DNA from: Bermanella marisrubri
GTDB lineage: Bacteria > Pseudomonadota > Gammaproteobacteria > Pseudomonadales > Oceanobacteraceae
NCBI RefSeq assembly: GCF_012295615.1
Contig: NZ_CP051183.1
Location: 2,135,001 to 2,199,000, forward strand
Length of the DNA stretch: 64,000 bases
Reading direction: 5' to 3'
Made by a program: the position numbers and the translations under genes. Numbering within the stretch: position 1 is the first letter of the stretch; the number at the start of each line of letters is the position of its first letter. Shown one piece after another: positions 38,043-49,024 of this stretch. The notes beneath the pieces are model-generated. The model was not told the DNA's origin, searched no databases, and was given only the letters and a program-made list of their open reading frames with translations.

Positions 38043-38471
38043 ATGTATTTAATTATCTCAGCCATATGCGGATTACTTTTTGGTATTGGATTGGCCGCAA
38101 GTGATATGAATAATCCAGAGCGCGTACAAAGCTTCTTAGACATTGCTGGAAATTGGGACCCAAGCTTAATGTTCGTCATGGTGGGCGCTCTATTGATTGC
38201 TATTCCTAGTTTTCAATGGGTTTTACACAAACGTAACCGACCGGTTCTCGATAAAGACTTCCATTTAGCCAATAAACAAAAAATAGATGGGAAACTGATT
38301 GGTGGCGCGATTATATTTGGTATCGGCTGGGCCTTGGTGGGTTACTGCCCAGGACCTGCCATTGCCGCCCTCAGTTATGGCTATACAGACGTAATTATTT
38401 TTGTGGTTGCCATGATGATAGGCGCTAAAGCCCATCAACTTATGGACAAACCACAAAAAAACCGAGCCTAG
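38043..38471 (+). CDS. YeeE/YedE-family sulfur transporter subunit (PmpB-like)
   Basis: A 142-residue protein with about four membrane helices, GLLFGIGLAASDMNNPERVQSFLD near the start and GIGWALVGYCPGPAIAALS with the conserved Cys in the second half. It is the second half of a PmpA/PmpB-type pair that imports thiosulfate or another reduced sulfur compound. Its ribosome-binding site (AAGAGGTG) belongs to the right end of the inserted inverted-repeat element. The stop lies inside the terminator stem. Confidence 0.87.
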   Translation: MYLIISAICGLLFGIGLAASDMNNPERVQSFLDIAGNWDPSLMFVMVGALLIAIPSFQWVLHKRNRPVLDKDFHLANKQKIDGKLIGGAIIFGIGWALVGYCPGPAIAALSYGYTDVIIFVVAMMIGAKAHQLMDKPQKNRA

Positions 38472-38484
38472 GCTCGGTTTTTTT
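38455..38484. terminator. Bidirectional terminator between pmpB-like gene and peroxiredoxin
   Basis: A stem AAAAAACCGAGCC/GGCTCGGTTTTTT with a TA centre and T-runs on both sides. It overlaps the pmpB stop and serves both convergent genes. Confidence 0.93.
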
Positions 38485-38519
38485 ATCTAGTAATCTAATC
38501 CTAACGGAACAGTACTAGA

Positions 38520-39143
38520 TTAAAGCTTGTCAGCTTCTTCAGATAGGTACTTAGCTACACCTTCTGGCGTATTAACCATACCAGAATCGCCTTTGTTCCA
38601 ACCTGCAGGACATACCTGACCATTCTCTTCGAAGAACTGAAGCGCTTCAACGATACGAACCACTTCGTCCATGTTACGACCTAGAGGCTCATCGTTAACA
38701 ACCTGGTGACGTACAACACCATTTTGGTCAATAACAAACGTTGCTCGCATGGCTACGCCCGCTGGGTAGTAAGACTCACCGCCTTCTGATTCGATACCAT
38801 AGGCACGGCAAATCGCATGATCCATATCAGCCGCTAGAGTGTACTGAAGCTGGCCGATACCACCTTCGTTTACTGGAGTATTTCGCCATGCATTGTGCGT
38901 GAAGTGAGAGTCGATAGACACACCAATCACTTCTGTGTTGAGTTCTTTAAGCTTTTCAACGCGATGATCCATAGCGATAATTTCTGAAGGACACACAAAG
39001 GTAAAGTCCAATGGATAGAAGAAAACAACCGCGTACTTGCCTTTGATGGTGTCAGACAAAGAGAAGTTATCAACGATAGAACCGTCACCCTTCACAGCAG
39101 CAGTTGTAAAGTCAGGGGCTTTTTTACCTACAAGGATACTCAT
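38520..39143 (-). CDS. Typical 2-Cys peroxiredoxin (AhpC/Prx1 type)
   Basis: A 207-residue peroxiredoxin. The peroxidatic cysteine is in DFTFVCPSEI and the resolving cysteine in NGQVCPAGWNKG, with the GGIGQ-type loop also present. It reduces hydrogen peroxide and organic peroxides. ATG 39143 is favoured by GGAGTGATT; a GTG two codons earlier is possible. A 14-bp perfect palindrome 28 bp upstream may bind a regulator. A peroxiredoxin near rnt and motY also occurs in Pseudomonas. Confidence 0.95.
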   Translation of the reverse strand: MSILVGKKAPDFTTAAVKGDGSIVDNFSLSDTIKGKYAVVFFYPLDFTFVCPSEIIAMDHRVEKLKELNTEVIGVSIDSHFTHNAWRNTPVNEGGIGQLQYTLAADMDHAICRAYGIESEGGESYYPAGVAMRATFVIDQNGVVRHQVVNDEPLGRNMDEVVRIVEALQFFEENGQVCPAGWNKGDSGMVNTPEGVAKYLSEEADKL

Positions 39144-39170
39144 AATCACTCCAAACGTTTATTGTGGTTA

Positions 39171-39184
39171 TAGTGTGCACACTA
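39171..39184. promoter_or_regulatory. Perfect 14-bp palindrome upstream of the peroxiredoxin
   Basis: TAGTGTGCACACTA lies 28 bp upstream of the peroxiredoxin start, next to a TATAAC-like -10 element on the minus strand, so it is placed like an operator. Confidence 0.5.
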
Positions 39185-39281
39185 AGCAAAATACTCAGAG
39201 GCGGTTAGTAAGAAAGGATAAGCGCGTTATAATACATTGGCCGTCACTTAAATCCTACCGTCAAACTAGGGATAATTTTTA

Positions 39282-39884
39282 ATGCATTTGCGCTATCTCT
39301 TAGCTTTGCTCATATCGATCGTTTTTCACGGATTACTGTTTGTACAATGGCAAAGTGAAAAACCACAGGCATCCAGCAAAGGTAGCGCTCATATATTACT
39401 TCTTGAAGACTCAAAACATTGGCAAAGTGAAAGTCAGAAGCTAGTCCATAAAAAACAAGAAGATAGCTCGATGATCAACGCTAAAACCAGCCAACAACAA
39501 ACGACACAAGCAAAAACACAAGCCAACCAAATTCACTCTGAAGATCGCCGAGTACAGTTCACCAAAACAGGTCAGGACAAAGACCTATCCGGCACGGTAT
39601 TAACTGCGGAACAAAGCTATCGCAATGCTGTCATTCAGCATCTACTCACTACAATGGAAGAGGCCCCCACACTTGGACAGACATCAGTCACAATCTGGCT
39701 AATGCCCTCTGGCATTGCTTACAAAATAAAAACAGATGCCAGTAGCGAAAACCAGAACTATAAAGATTGGGTAAAGAAAAAGGTGTTGTCGGCTAATCCC
39801 TATCCGCCGATACCGAAAGACATCTCTACAAGCAATTTAATGCTTCGCTTTGAAGTAAGTCATCAAGCTGATGACCTGAATTAG
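39282..39884 (+). CDS. TonB-like periplasmic protein
   Basis: A 200-residue protein with one N-terminal membrane helix (about residues 5-22), a Gln/Lys/Thr-rich linker (about 40-105) and a C-terminal domain (about 110-195, with PTLGQTSVTIWLMPSGIAYKI and KKKVLSANPYPPIPKDI) whose pattern resembles TonB/TolA C-terminal domains. It lacks the Pro-rich repeats of classical TonB. A role in energy coupling is suggested but not proven. It converges with miaE with a 4-bp overlap. Confidence 0.65.
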   Translation: MHLRYLLALLISIVFHGLLFVQWQSEKPQASSKGSAHILLLEDSKHWQSESQKLVHKKQEDSSMINAKTSQQQTTQAKTQANQIHSEDRRVQFTKTGQDKDLSGTVLTAEQSYRNAVIQHLLTTMEEAPTLGQTSVTIWLMPSGIAYKIKTDASSENQNYKDWVKKKVLSANPYPPIPKDISTSNLMLRFEVSHQADDLN

Positions 39885-40513
39885 ACTCTGAGATTATCCG
39901 TGGGCATTCCGGAGTGCAAACGCATTAAGTTATCTGCACCCAGTATTGCCTGTTGTTCTTTTTGCAAGAAAAACTGCACTCGCTCTTCAATAGGCTCCTT
40001 ACTATATTTTTGCGCCAGTCCTAAATAGTCCTTGAAATGGCGTGATTCTGACTTGAGCAATGAGATATAAAATTTTTCTAACTCTTCATCAAGGTAAGGA
40101 GCAAGTGCATGGAAACGCTCACAAGAACGGGCTTCGATAATACTCCCAATAATCAACGAATCCACCAAAATTCCGTCATTGGTATTGCGAATAAACTTCG
40201 CCATTTTACCAGCGTAAGGACTCGCCTTCAGCGCTTGATATTTAATACCACGCTTTTTAAGAATTTTCATGACTTGCTCGAAATGCAATAATTCTTCGCG
40301 AGCCAGTTTTGACATTTTGTCCAATATATCCAATTTATGTGGATTCTTAGACATGAGTGTCATTGCCGACTGAGCTGCCTTTAGTTCATTAGCGGCATGA
40401 TCGATAAGTATGGTTTCGGGGTATTGCAAAGCCGCGTCAATCCACTCTTTAGGTGTGCGACAATGCAAATAACCTAATACCGGTTCCATTAATTCATCAA
40501 TGGTTTTAGCCAT
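39881..40513 (-). CDS. miaE: tRNA 2-methylthio-N6-isopentenyl adenosine-37 hydroxylase MiaE
   Basis: A 210-residue ferritin-like diiron enzyme. Metal ligands are seen as paired carboxylate/histidine motifs: REELLHFEQVMKIL, IIEARSCERFHAL and SESRHFKDYL. MiaE hydroxylates ms2i6A at position 37 of certain tRNAs using oxygen. The start at 40513 (MAKTIDELMEPVLGYLHCRTP) matches the family. It is followed by no gene on the same strand. Confidence 0.92.
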   Translation of the reverse strand: MAKTIDELMEPVLGYLHCRTPKEWIDAALQYPETILIDHAANELKAAQSAMTLMSKNPHKLDILDKMSKLAREELLHFEQVMKILKKRGIKYQALKASPYAGKMAKFIRNTNDGILVDSLIIGSIIEARSCERFHALAPYLDEELEKFYISLLKSESRHFKDYLGLAQKYSKEPIEERVQFFLQKEQQAILGADNLMRLHSGMPTDNLRV

Positions 40514-40598
40514 ACTTAATTCCTAGCATTCAAGGTAATTGCAAAGATGTGGTTATTTTACTGCCTTATCTTAAAAACCCAAGGCAAACCTATTCGGC

Positions 40599-41009
40599 TT
40601 AGCTGTCTTTTGAAGACATAGTCGTAAGCAATTCTCGAATATCACCTTCTATAGGCACTGCCACATGCTGGTCTTGATCCAACACACAAAAAGTCACATC
40701 GGCATCCGCTACCAAGGTGTCAGTGCCCTTCAATACGAGTGCCTGATGAATAGTACAACTTCTATTTCCAATACGGGAAACCTGTGTACGAATCTCTATG
40801 ACCTCATTTACAAATGCTGGTCGACGATAGTTAATATTAATATTGACTAAAACGAACGCGTAGTTTGATTTATGTACAGTTTGCACCAACGGATATTGTT
40901 CAAAGAACGACCAGCGAGCCTCTTCTAAAAATTCAAGATAGCGAGCATTGTTAACATGCTGGTAGATATCGAGATGATAGCCTCGCACTTTCACTTCAGA
41001 TACAAACAT
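40599..41009 (-). CDS. Hotdog-fold acyl-CoA thioesterase (YbgC/4HBT type)
   Basis: A 136-residue hotdog enzyme. The signature near the N-terminus (VRGYHLDIYQHVNNARYLEF, with Asp in DIYQHVNN as catalytic residue) is typical of the 4-hydroxybenzoyl-CoA thioesterase family. It probably hydrolyses short- or medium-chain acyl-CoAs; the physiological substrate is unknown. A strong promoter sits 39 bp upstream. Confidence 0.9.
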   Translation of the reverse strand: MFVSEVKVRGYHLDIYQHVNNARYLEFLEEARWSFFEQYPLVQTVHKSNYAFVLVNININYRRPAFVNEVIEIRTQVSRIGNRSCTIHQALVLKGTDTLVADADVTFCVLDQDQHVAVPIEGDIRELLTTMSSKDS

Positions 41010-41047
41010 AGAGTGGACCCGGTCACCTTAATTAGAAAAAGCGCGCC

Positions 41048-41076
41048 ATTATAGAGACTTAAATAGCAAGACACAA
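41048..41076 (-). promoter_or_regulatory. Sigma-70 promoter of the thioesterase gene
   Basis: On the minus strand TTGTGT (41071-41076) and a perfect TATAAT (41048-41053) are 17 bp apart. Confidence 0.75.
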
Positions 41077-41211
41077 AACCCATTGGTTCAAATATGAGGA
41101 AGGCGCTGTTAGGTTACTTTCTACGCAATAGTGTTAAATCAGTACACTCGAATAAGAGACGATATCAGCAAAAGAAATAAAAATAATGTTGAAATGTTGA
41201 ATGATTTTGAT

Positions 41212-41288
41212 TGGTCGGGACAGTAGGATTTGAACCTACGACCCCCAGCACCCCATGCTGGTGCGCTACCAGACTGCGCTATGCCCCG
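41212..41288 (-). tRNA. tRNA-Pro (GGG)
   Basis: A 77-nt cloverleaf with CCA encoded. Acceptor CGGGGCA/TGTCCCG, anticodon stem CCAGC/GCTGG around loop ATGGGGT (GGG), T-loop TTCAAAT. It is transcribed alone. Confidence 0.96.
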
Positions 41289-41324
41289 ACAAAGGCTTCA
41301 GGAGAGATCCTGAAAGATTGCGGA

Positions 41325-41353
41325 ACTATATACTAAGCAATTGATTTTGTGAA
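41325..41353 (-). promoter_or_regulatory. Promoter of tRNA-Pro with a leader palindrome
   Basis: On the minus strand TTCACA (41348-41353) and TATAGT (41325-41330) are 17 bp apart. Between the -10 and the tRNA there is a 7-bp dyad TTCAGGA/TCCTGAA (41297-41314). Confidence 0.7.
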
Positions 41354-41406
41354 GGTTTTTATTCCCTACTAACACTTTCGAAAATTGCCTTCGGTTTCAA
41401 CGGGCA

Positions 41407-41434
41407 TAAAAAAACCCAGTTAAAAACTGGGTTC
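41407..41434 (-). terminator. Intrinsic terminator of the thrS-ihfA operon
   Basis: A 9-bp stem AACCCAGTT/AACTGGGTT with an AAA loop, followed on the minus strand by a run of T. It lies 12 bp after the ihfA stop. Confidence 0.93.
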
Positions 41435-41445
41435 TTTTTCGCGTT

Positions 41446-41760
41446 TTACGCAGGATGATCCGGATTGGCTTCGTTATAGGCTTCTACCTGAACTTTCAGT
41501 TTTTGCCCCGGACGAAAAGTGACCACACAGCGGGCGCTGATAGGAATCTCTTCTCCCGTTTTTGGGTTGCGGCCAGGGCGCTGGCGCTTTTCCCTTAAAT
41601 CGAAGTTTCCGAACCCGGACAGCTTAACCTGTTCTTTTTCGGTTAAGCAGTGGCGGATCTCTTCAAAAAAGATATCCACCATCTCTTTGGCTTCACGCTT
41701 GTTGAGACCAAGTTCATCGAATAGCTTTTCTGCCATATCGGCCTTGGTGACGGCGGTCAT
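41446..41760 (-). CDS. ihfA: Integration host factor alpha subunit
   Basis: A 104-residue DNA-bending protein. It has the IHF/HU fold with the arm [27 protein letters not shown], and the opening ([27 protein letters not shown]) that distinguishes IhfA from IhfB and HU. It starts 2 bp after the pheT stop, with GAGGTTAG inside the pheT end as ribosome-binding site. It is the last gene of the operon, as in E. coli. Confidence 0.97.
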   Translation of the reverse strand: MTAVTKADMAEKLFDELGLNKREAKEMVDIFFEEIRHCLTEKEQVKLSGFGNFDLREKRQRPGRNPKTGEEIPISARCVVTFRPGQKLKVQVEAYNEANPDHPA

Positions 41761-41762
41761 AA

Positions 41763-44153
41763 CTAACCTCGTAGTTGTGCGTCTAATCCCTCAGCCAGTG
41801 ATTGAACGATGTCGTTCACCCAACTGGTTATTTCTTCATCATTGAGAGTGCGCGAAGCATCCTGCCATGTCAAGCCTAAAGCGAGACTTTTTCTACCATT
41901 TTCAATACCTTGGCCGCGATAGACGTCAAATAATGTGACGTTAATGAGCTTGTCACCGGCCTTTTCGCGGATGATATCTTCCACTTGAGACCAGGTCACA
42001 GACTCTTCAACCACAAAGGCCAAATCACGGCTCACCTCTGGATATTTGGACAATGGCGCAAAATGAGGCAAGACGCCTTCACTCACGGCATTTAAATCCA
42101 GCTCAAACACAAATAGTGGCGTCTTGATTCCTAACTGCTTTTGCAGCTCTGGATGCAAGGCCCCTAGCAGACCAATATCCTTGCCATTTTTAACCACTTT
42201 AGCTGCTTGACCCGGATGCAGAGCAGAGTGCTCACCACGCTCAAAGCGAATATCGCTCGCGCCATTGAGGCCCAACATGGCTTCCACATCCCCTTTCAAG
42301 TCATAAAAATCCACTTTAGCAGAAGGGTTTGTCCAGCCCTTGCTTACTTGCTGGCCACACAAGATACCGGAGATCATAGGAGTTTGCTCAAGCTCGCCAT
42401 TGGCCTGAGGCACAAAGCGTAGACCTGTTTCAAACAAACGAACGGTGTCTTGCTGACGGTTCAAGTTATGTTCAGCGGCTTTTATCAAACCGACCCAAAG
42501 AGTTGAACGCATGACGCCCATGTCAGCAGAAATAGGGTTAGCAAGTGCTAGCGCATCAATACTTGGGTCCACTAATTTTTGAATTTTAGGATCAACAAAG
42601 CTATAGGTAATGGCTTCTTGATAGCCAAGATCCACCCAAAGCTGCTTAATCACTTCCACTGGGGTTTGCACTTCTTCTTGAACTTGCAAACCAATAGCCG
42701 CACTTGGCGTATTCACTGGCAACTTGTTATAACCGTAGATACGCGCGATCTCTTCGATCAAATCCGCCTCAATAGCCATATCAAAACGATAACTAGGCGC
42801 GTCCACTTTCCAGCCCGCATCTGTGCTGCTCACTTTCATACCCAAGCGAGTCAGCATTTCTTCGATTTGTTCTGCAGGTAACTCAAGAGCCAAAATTTCT
42901 TTTACACGATCTGCACGCAAATCGATACTCGCACTAGCTGGCATCGCCGTCTGTTCGATGGACTCAACAACGGGACCGGCTTCACCACCGCAAATTTCAA
43001 GAATCAGCTGAGTTGCACGTTCCATAGCAGGTGCTTGTAGTTCAAAGTCCACACCACGCTCAAAACGGTGACTAGAATCTGTATGCAAACCATATTTACG
43101 CGCCTTGCCAGCAATGGCAATTGGGTTGAAATAGGCAACTTCTAAGAAGATATATTGTGTGTCACTATTTACACCCGAATCTTCACCACCCATGACACCG
43201 GCAATAGCCAATGCTTTTTGATCATCGGCAATCACCAATGTATCGTCGTCCAGCTTCACTTCTTGGCCGTCGAGCAGGGTTAGCTTTTCATCTTGCTTGG
43301 CCTTGCGAACATGAATTTGACCATTCAGTTTCGCTAAATCAAAACCATGCATTGGCTGACCTTGCTCAAGCAAAACATAATTAGTGACATCTACAATCGG
43401 ATCGATCGAACGAATACCACTACGACGTAAACGCTCAACCATCCATAACGGTGTTTGTGCAGATACGTCCACACCTTTAATAACGCGACCTAAGTACTTA
43501 GGGCAAGACTCTGCATCTTCTAGAGTTACTTTAAATGTATCTTGAATGCTCGCGCTAACTGCTTCAATTTTTGGCTCGCATACATCTTCATTATTCAGTG
43601 TGCCCACTTCGCGTGCTAGACCTTTAAGGCTCAAGCAATCCGCTCGGTTGGGTGTCAGGTCCACTTCGATAATGCTGTCATTTAGACCTAAGTATTCACG
43701 AAAATCCTGACCCACAGGTGCGTCGGCTGGTAACTCCATCAAGCCTTCGTAGGCATCACTTAATTGCAACTCGGCTTCTGCACACAACATGCCTTGGCTT
43801 TCTACACCGCGAAGTTTTGCCTTTTTAATTTTAAAGGGCTTACCGTCTTTACCCGGTGGTAACAAAGCACCAATCTTTGCGAATGGAATCTTTAGTCCTT
43901 CACGAACATTGGGTGCACCACACACAACCTGAAATGTCTCTGAACCATCACTAACGACACATAGTGCTAATTTATCTGCATCCGGGTGCTGTTCTTTTTT
44001 AACGACCTCACCCACAACTACGCCACTAAATTCACCTGCAACAGGCTCTACTGCATCGACTTCAAGACCTGCCATGGTGATTTGGGCGACTAACTCATCG
44101 GTACTTAATTTGGGATTAACCCATTCGCGTAACCAATTTTCACTGAATTTCAT
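41763..44153 (-). CDS. pheT: Phenylalanyl-tRNA synthetase beta chain
   Basis: A 796-residue subunit of the alpha2-beta2 enzyme. It opens with the EMAP-II-like tRNA-binding domain ([21 protein letters not shown]), followed by the B3/B4 editing region (YNPI-like [28 protein letters not shown]) and the C-terminal anticodon-binding ferredoxin fold ([18 protein letters not shown]). Length matches E. coli (795). It starts 92 bp after pheS and is followed by ihfA after 2 bp. Confidence 0.97.
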   Translation of the reverse strand: MKFSENWLREWVNPKLSTDELVAQITMAGLEVDAVEPVAGEFSGVVVGEVVKKEQHPDADKLALCVVSDGSETFQVVCGAPNVREGLKIPFAKIGALLPPGKDGKPFKIKKAKLRGVESQGMLCAEAELQLSDAYEGLMELPADAPVGQDFREYLGLNDSIIEVDLTPNRADCLSLKGLAREVGTLNNEDVCEPKIEAVSASIQDTFKVTLEDAESCPKYLGRVIKGVDVSAQTPLWMVERLRRSGIRSIDPIVDVTNYVLLEQGQPMHGFDLAKLNGQIHVRKAKQDEKLTLLDGQEVKLDDDTLVIADDQKALAIAGVMGGEDSGVNSDTQYIFLEVAYFNPIAIAGKARKYGLHTDSSHRFERGVDFELQAPAMERATQLILEICGGEAGPVVESIEQTAMPASASIDLRADRVKEILALELPAEQIEEMLTRLGMKVSSTDAGWKVDAPSYRFDMAIEADLIEEIARIYGYNKLPVNTPSAAIGLQVQEEVQTPVEVIKQLWVDLGYQEAITYSFVDPKIQKLVDPSIDALALANPISADMGVMRSTLWVGLIKAAEHNLNRQQDTVRLFETGLRFVPQANGELEQTPMISGILCGQQVSKGWTNPSAKVDFYDLKGDVEAMLGLNGASDIRFERGEHSALHPGQAAKVVKNGKDIGLLGALHPELQKQLGIKTPLFVFELDLNAVSEGVLPHFAPLSKYPEVSRDLAFVVEESVTWSQVEDIIREKAGDKLINVTLFDVYRGQGIENGRKSLALGLTWQDASRTLNDEEITSWVNDIVQSLAEGLDAQLRG

Positions 44154-44245
44154 TATTTGCTTCCTGAATTCTTTTGTTTGCTATTTGCTCTCTGATGTTC
44201 ATTTCTAGCGTCACAACTCGACACTCTGCTTTGTTTTAAAATGAA

Positions 44246-45370
<1,125 letters not shown>

Positions 45371-45424
45371 TCACCTTAGTCTTATTCAGATGCTAAGCAT
45401 CTGTTTAAGCGATCTGTCAGCTTA

Positions 45425-45778
45425 TTAAAGCGACGCTTTAGCTTTCTCAACAAGAGCAGCAAAAGCAGCTTTTTCGTTAACGGCTAAATCAGCTAACACC
45501 TTACGATCGATTTCGATAGAGGCATTTTTTAGACCGTTAATAAATCGGCTGTAAGACAAACCGTTGATGCGTGCACCAGCGTTGATACGCGCGATCCATA
45601 GAGCACGGAACTGACGCTTACGCTGACGACGGTCACGGTATGCATATTGACCAGCTTTAATAACAGCTTGCTTAGCTACGCGGAATACACGTGAACGTGC
45701 ACCGTAATAACCTTTAGCTTGCTTTAGAACTTTCTTGTGACGACGGCGTGCTACCACACCACGTTTTACACGAGCCAT
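45425..45778 (-). CDS. rplT: Ribosomal protein L20
   Basis: A 117-residue very basic protein with the unmistakable L20 sequence ([20 protein letters not shown] and [20 protein letters not shown]). It binds 23S rRNA during early 50S assembly and in E. coli represses the rpmI-rplT genes. It follows rpmI by 28 bp and precedes the pheS hairpin. Length is normal. Confidence 0.98.
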   Translation of the reverse strand: MARVKRGVVARRRHKKVLKQAKGYYGARSRVFRVAKQAVIKAGQYAYRDRRQRKRQFRALWIARINAGARINGLSYSRFINGLKNASIEIDRKVLADLAVNEKAAFAALVEKAKASL

Positions 45779-45806
45779 AATGAACTCCTCTTAACCAATA
45801 AAAAAA

Positions 45807-46004
45807 TTAAACACCAGGTAGCATACGCTTGATCAACGGTACGTCAGATGCATGTACTTGCAACTGAGGACGTAGCTGACGCTTACGCTTAGTGCTTTTC
45901 TTGGTCAAGATGTGTGAACGGTGTGCTTGACGGTGTTTGAAGCCGTTACCAGTCTTCTTGAAGCGCTTTGCAGCGCCACTGTTACTTTTGATTTTATAAG
46001 CCAT
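45807..46004 (-). CDS. rpmI: Ribosomal protein L35
   Basis: A 65-residue basic ribosomal protein ([19 protein letters not shown] and [16 protein letters not shown] are typical). The ATG at 46004 is the standard start; the frame continues seven codons upstream but without family support. It lies between infC and rplT, with a 228-bp structured gap before it. Confidence 0.97.
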   Translation of the reverse strand: MAYKIKSNSGAAKRFKKTGNGFKHRQAHRSHILTKKSTKRKRQLRPQLQVHASDVPLIKRMLPGV

Positions 46005-46095
46005 GGCTTTAAATCTCACTCGCATTGGGTTAATAACAGCAGCAGGCGGCCTTTTGGGCTTACGTCTAGTTACAAACGCTATCGCTACGTTGATC

Positions 46096-46145
46096 GGATA
46101 TTTTGTGTGCTCACTTAGTACACTAAGCTGCGCGCCAAAATATCC
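46096..46145 (-). promoter_or_regulatory. Large hairpin in the infC-rpmI gap
   Basis: A 10-bp perfect stem GGATATTTTG/CAAAATATCC encloses a 30-nt loop with an inner CTTAG/CTAAG hairpin. In E. coli this gap carries the L20 translational operator; a similar role is possible but the shape is different. Confidence 0.5.
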
Positions 46146-46184
46146 TCTCGCCTTGCGCTAGCGTTCTCACTGACGCCGTAACCC

Positions 46185-46209
46185 TCAAAAGTACATGGAT
46201 TACTTTTGA
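46185..46209 (-). promoter_or_regulatory. Second hairpin just after infC
   Basis: TCAAAAGTA and TACTTTTGA form a 9-bp perfect stem with a 7-nt loop, 23 bp after the infC stop. No T-run follows, so it is more likely an mRNA processing or stability element than a terminator. Confidence 0.45.
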
Positions 46210-46232
46210 AGAGGCACTTGATACAGGCCTAA

Positions 46233-46772
46233 CTACTTCTTCTTAATGGGGGCTAACACCATGGTTAGCTGACGACCTTCCATCTTAGGACGCAATTCAA
46301 CGTTAGCCAGATCTTGAAGATCTTCTTCTACACGCTTAAGTAATTGCATACCCAATTCTTGGTGAGCCATCTCACGACCGCGAAAACGTAATGTAATCTT
46401 GGCCTTGTCCCCGTGCTCAAGGAACTTAATCAGGTTGCGAAGTTTTACCTGATAGTCCCCTTCCTCAGTACCAGGACGGAATTTAATTTCCTTCACCTGG
46501 GTCTGAACTTGCTTCTTCTTAGCAGCGGCTTTGGCTTTCTTCTCTTCATAGAGTTTCTTGCCGTAATCCATGATCTTACATACGATCGGATCGCCGTCTG
46601 ATATTTGTACTAAATCTAATTCGGCTTCTTGAGCAGCTTCAAGGGCTTCGTTCATGGGCACCACGCCCAACTGTTCCCCATCAGCACTAATTAGTCGGCA
46701 TTCCCGAGCTTTGATGTTGTCATTAATCGGCGCCTTCTCTTGGCGGCCTCTGTTTCGGTTATCGCGTCTAAT
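46233..46772 (-). CDS. infC: Translation initiation factor IF-3 with AUU start
   Basis: A 179-residue IF3 (E. coli: 180). The start is an ATT at 46772, with GGAGATATAACG just before it; no ATG lies in frame until residue 39 (VVPMNEA). The N-domain ([17 protein letters not shown]) and C-domain ([19 protein letters not shown] and [13 protein letters not shown]) are complete. AUU initiation allows IF3 to repress its own synthesis and is conserved in many bacteria. It follows thrS by 26 bp. Confidence 0.94.
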   Translation of the reverse strand: MRRDNRNRGRQEKAPINDNIKARECRLISADGEQLGVVPMNEALEAAQEAELDLVQISDGDPIVCKIMDYGKKLYEEKKAKAAAKKKQVQTQVKEIKFRPGTEEGDYQVKLRNLIKFLEHGDKAKITLRFRGREMAHQELGMQLLKRVEEDLQDLANVELRPKMEGRQLTMVLAPIKKK

Positions 46773-46798
46773 CGTTATATCTCCATTTTACTCAAAAA

Positions 46799-48715
46799 TC
46801 ACTGACCGCGGTTCTGGTTTTCGCTTTCTAACAACTTCGCGAAGTCTTCCAGACTCATGGTACCTAGGTCTTCACCTGAGCGGGTACGTACGGCAACAGC
46901 ATCCGAAGCCACTTCTTTGTCCCCTGTAACCAACAAATAAGGGACCTTTTGTAAAGTGTGCTCGCGGATTTTAAAGCCGATCTTCTCATTTCTCAAGTCC
47001 GAGTCCACTCTAAAGCCCTGTTTGGCGAGGGTTTGCTGCACTTTTTTCACATAATCGGCCTGATTATCGGTAATATTCATGATCATGGCCTGTGTTGGCG
47101 CCAACCAAGTTGGCAATGCGCCCGCATAATGCTCAATCAAAATACCGATAAAACGCTCCAAAGAGCCCAAAATCGCGCGGTGAATCATTACTGGTGTCTG
47201 GCGATCACCATTCTCATCTACGTATTGCGCCCCAAGACGACCCGGCATTGAGAAATCCAACTGAATCGTACCGCACTGCCAAGCACGATCTAAGCAATCA
47301 AACAGTGTAAATTCGATCTTAGGACCGTAAAACGCGCCTTCACCTTCTTGAATTTCATAGTCTAATTCGTTCGCTTTAAGTGCATCAGCCAAACCTTTCT
47401 CGGCTTTATCCCAAATTTCGTCGCTACCAATGCGCTTTTCAGGACGAGTAGACAGTTTAACGCTCAGATTCTGGTCGAAACCAAAGTCTTTATACACGTC
47501 AAAAACCATCTGAATACATTTAGTCACTTCTTCTAGAATCTGTTCTTCGGTACAGAAAACGTGCGCATCATCCTGAGTAAATGAACGAACACGCATCAAA
47601 CCGTGTAAAGATCCAGAGGGCTCGTTACGGTGAACAATACCAAATTCCGCCATGCGGTACGGCAAATCACGGTAACTCTTCAGGCCTTGATTGAAGATCT
47701 GTAAGTGGCCAGGGCAGTTCATTGGCTTAACCGCGTAGGTACGCTTTTCTGACTCAGTGGCAAAAATATTGTCTTGGTACTTATCCCAGTGACCGGATTT
47801 CTCCCACATGGAAACATCCATCACCATTGGTGCACGCACTTCTTCATATTGGTACTCCACCAACTTCTTGCGCATATAGTCTTCAAGAATGTTGTATATG
47901 GTCCAACCTTTAGAATGCCAGAACACCATACCTGGCGCTTCTTCTTGCCAATGGAACAGGTCTAGGGCTTTACCCAGTTTACGGTGATCACGTTTCTCTG
48001 CTTCTTCTAATCGCTGTAAGTAGGCCTTCAATGCCTTTTTGTCTGCCCATGCCGTACCGTAAATACGCTGCAACATTTTGTTGTCGCTATCGCCGCGCCA
48101 GTAAGCACCTGCCACCTTCATCAGTTTAAAGTTCTGACAGAACTTCATGTTCGGTACGTGAGGACCACGACACATGTCAATGTATTCTTCATGGTGATAT
48201 AACGCAGGCGTACTGTCTTTTGGAATATTCTCATCCAAAATTTCCATCTTATAGCTCTCGCCACGCTTCTCGAATGTGTCGCGAGCGGTTTGCCAAGATA
48301 CCACCTCTTTAACAACTGGATAGCTGGTTTTTGCCAGCTCATTCATGCGTTTTTCCAGCTGCTTTAATTCTTCTTCATTAATTGGAAAGTCTGCGTCTAC
48401 GTCGTAGTAAAAGCCATTGTCGATAACCGGACCGATGGCCATCTTGGTTTGTGGCCATAGCTGCTTGATGGCATGACCTAAAAGGTGAGCACAAGAGTGA
48501 CGCAGGATCTCAAGGCCTTCTTCATCCTTCGCTGTGATAATGCGTAACTGGGCGTCATGTTCGATTTTGTCGCAGGCATCGATAAGTTGACCATCGACTT
48601 CACCAGCAATGGTGGCTTTGGCTAAACCAGGGCCAATATCGTTGGCTACATCTAAAACGGATACGGCTTCATCAAAAGCACGTTGAGAGCCATCAGGCAG
48701 AGTAATCACAGGCAT
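46799..48715 (-). CDS. thrS: Threonyl-tRNA synthetase
   Basis: A 638-residue class II synthetase with TGS domain (residues 1-60), editing domain ([20 protein letters not shown]), catalytic core (zinc-binding Cys in PVNCPGH-like [10 protein letters not shown] and the class II motifs [15 protein letters not shown] and [19 protein letters not shown]) and anticodon-binding end ([14 protein letters not shown]). It is the first gene of the operon and has a structured leader with a tRNA-like hairpin. Confidence 0.98.
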   Translation of the reverse strand: MPVITLPDGSQRAFDEAVSVLDVANDIGPGLAKATIAGEVDGQLIDACDKIEHDAQLRIITAKDEEGLEILRHSCAHLLGHAIKQLWPQTKMAIGPVIDNGFYYDVDADFPINEEELKQLEKRMNELAKTSYPVVKEVVSWQTARDTFEKRGESYKMEILDENIPKDSTPALYHHEEYIDMCRGPHVPNMKFCQNFKLMKVAGAYWRGDSDNKMLQRIYGTAWADKKALKAYLQRLEEAEKRDHRKLGKALDLFHWQEEAPGMVFWHSKGWTIYNILEDYMRKKLVEYQYEEVRAPMVMDVSMWEKSGHWDKYQDNIFATESEKRTYAVKPMNCPGHLQIFNQGLKSYRDLPYRMAEFGIVHRNEPSGSLHGLMRVRSFTQDDAHVFCTEEQILEEVTKCIQMVFDVYKDFGFDQNLSVKLSTRPEKRIGSDEIWDKAEKGLADALKANELDYEIQEGEGAFYGPKIEFTLFDCLDRAWQCGTIQLDFSMPGRLGAQYVDENGDRQTPVMIHRAILGSLERFIGILIEHYAGALPTWLAPTQAMIMNITDNQADYVKKVQQTLAKQGFRVDSDLRNEKIGFKIREHTLQKVPYLLVTGDKEVASDAVAVRTRSGEDLGTMSLEDFAKLLESENQNRGQ

Positions 48716-48800
48716 GTTGTTTCTTCCTATCAGTGGTGAGGCCTACTAAGCCGCACATGGTTTTTGCCGTGCTTTGGGTATTGCTACCCGCCACCTGCTT

Positions 48801-48841
48801 ATGCAAGCGCAATAGTACTTACCAAGTACAGCCACTTGCAT
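48801..48841 (-). promoter_or_regulatory. Candidate ThrRS translational operator (tRNA-Thr anticodon mimic)
   Basis: On the minus strand, a 7-bp outer stem (ATGCAAG/CTTGCAT) and an internal loop lead to GTAC/GTAC closing a 7-nt loop TTGGTAA. Loop positions 34-36 read GGT, the anticodon of tRNA-Thr, with U at 33 and A at 37. A GGGTA-GCAA-TACCC hairpin lies 12 nt downstream. E. coli ThrRS represses thrS by binding such an anticodon-like arm; here it is about 86 nt before the start codon. Confidence 0.6.
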
Positions 48842-48983
48842 CGCCCAGTAGTGAGACACGACGATTTACTACAAATTTCAAAGGGCCAATATTAAAGCAG
48901 AAAATCTACGCCAGATAAACGGCCAAGACCCCATAAACATGGTGCTATACAACGAAAATCTTGAGGAATTACCAACACTTAGC

Positions 48984-49011
48984 TTGCCAAGTGCAATTTT
49001 TTAAGTAAAAT
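48984..49011 (+). promoter_or_regulatory. Promoter of tRNA-Val(GAC)
   Basis: TTGCCA (48984-48989) and TAAAAT (49006-49011) are 16 bp apart, followed by a GC-rich discriminator GCCCGC and the tRNA 13 bp on. The spacing and -10 are the same as in the Val-Asp operon promoter. Confidence 0.8.
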
Positions 49012-49024
49012 TGCCCGCACTTGA

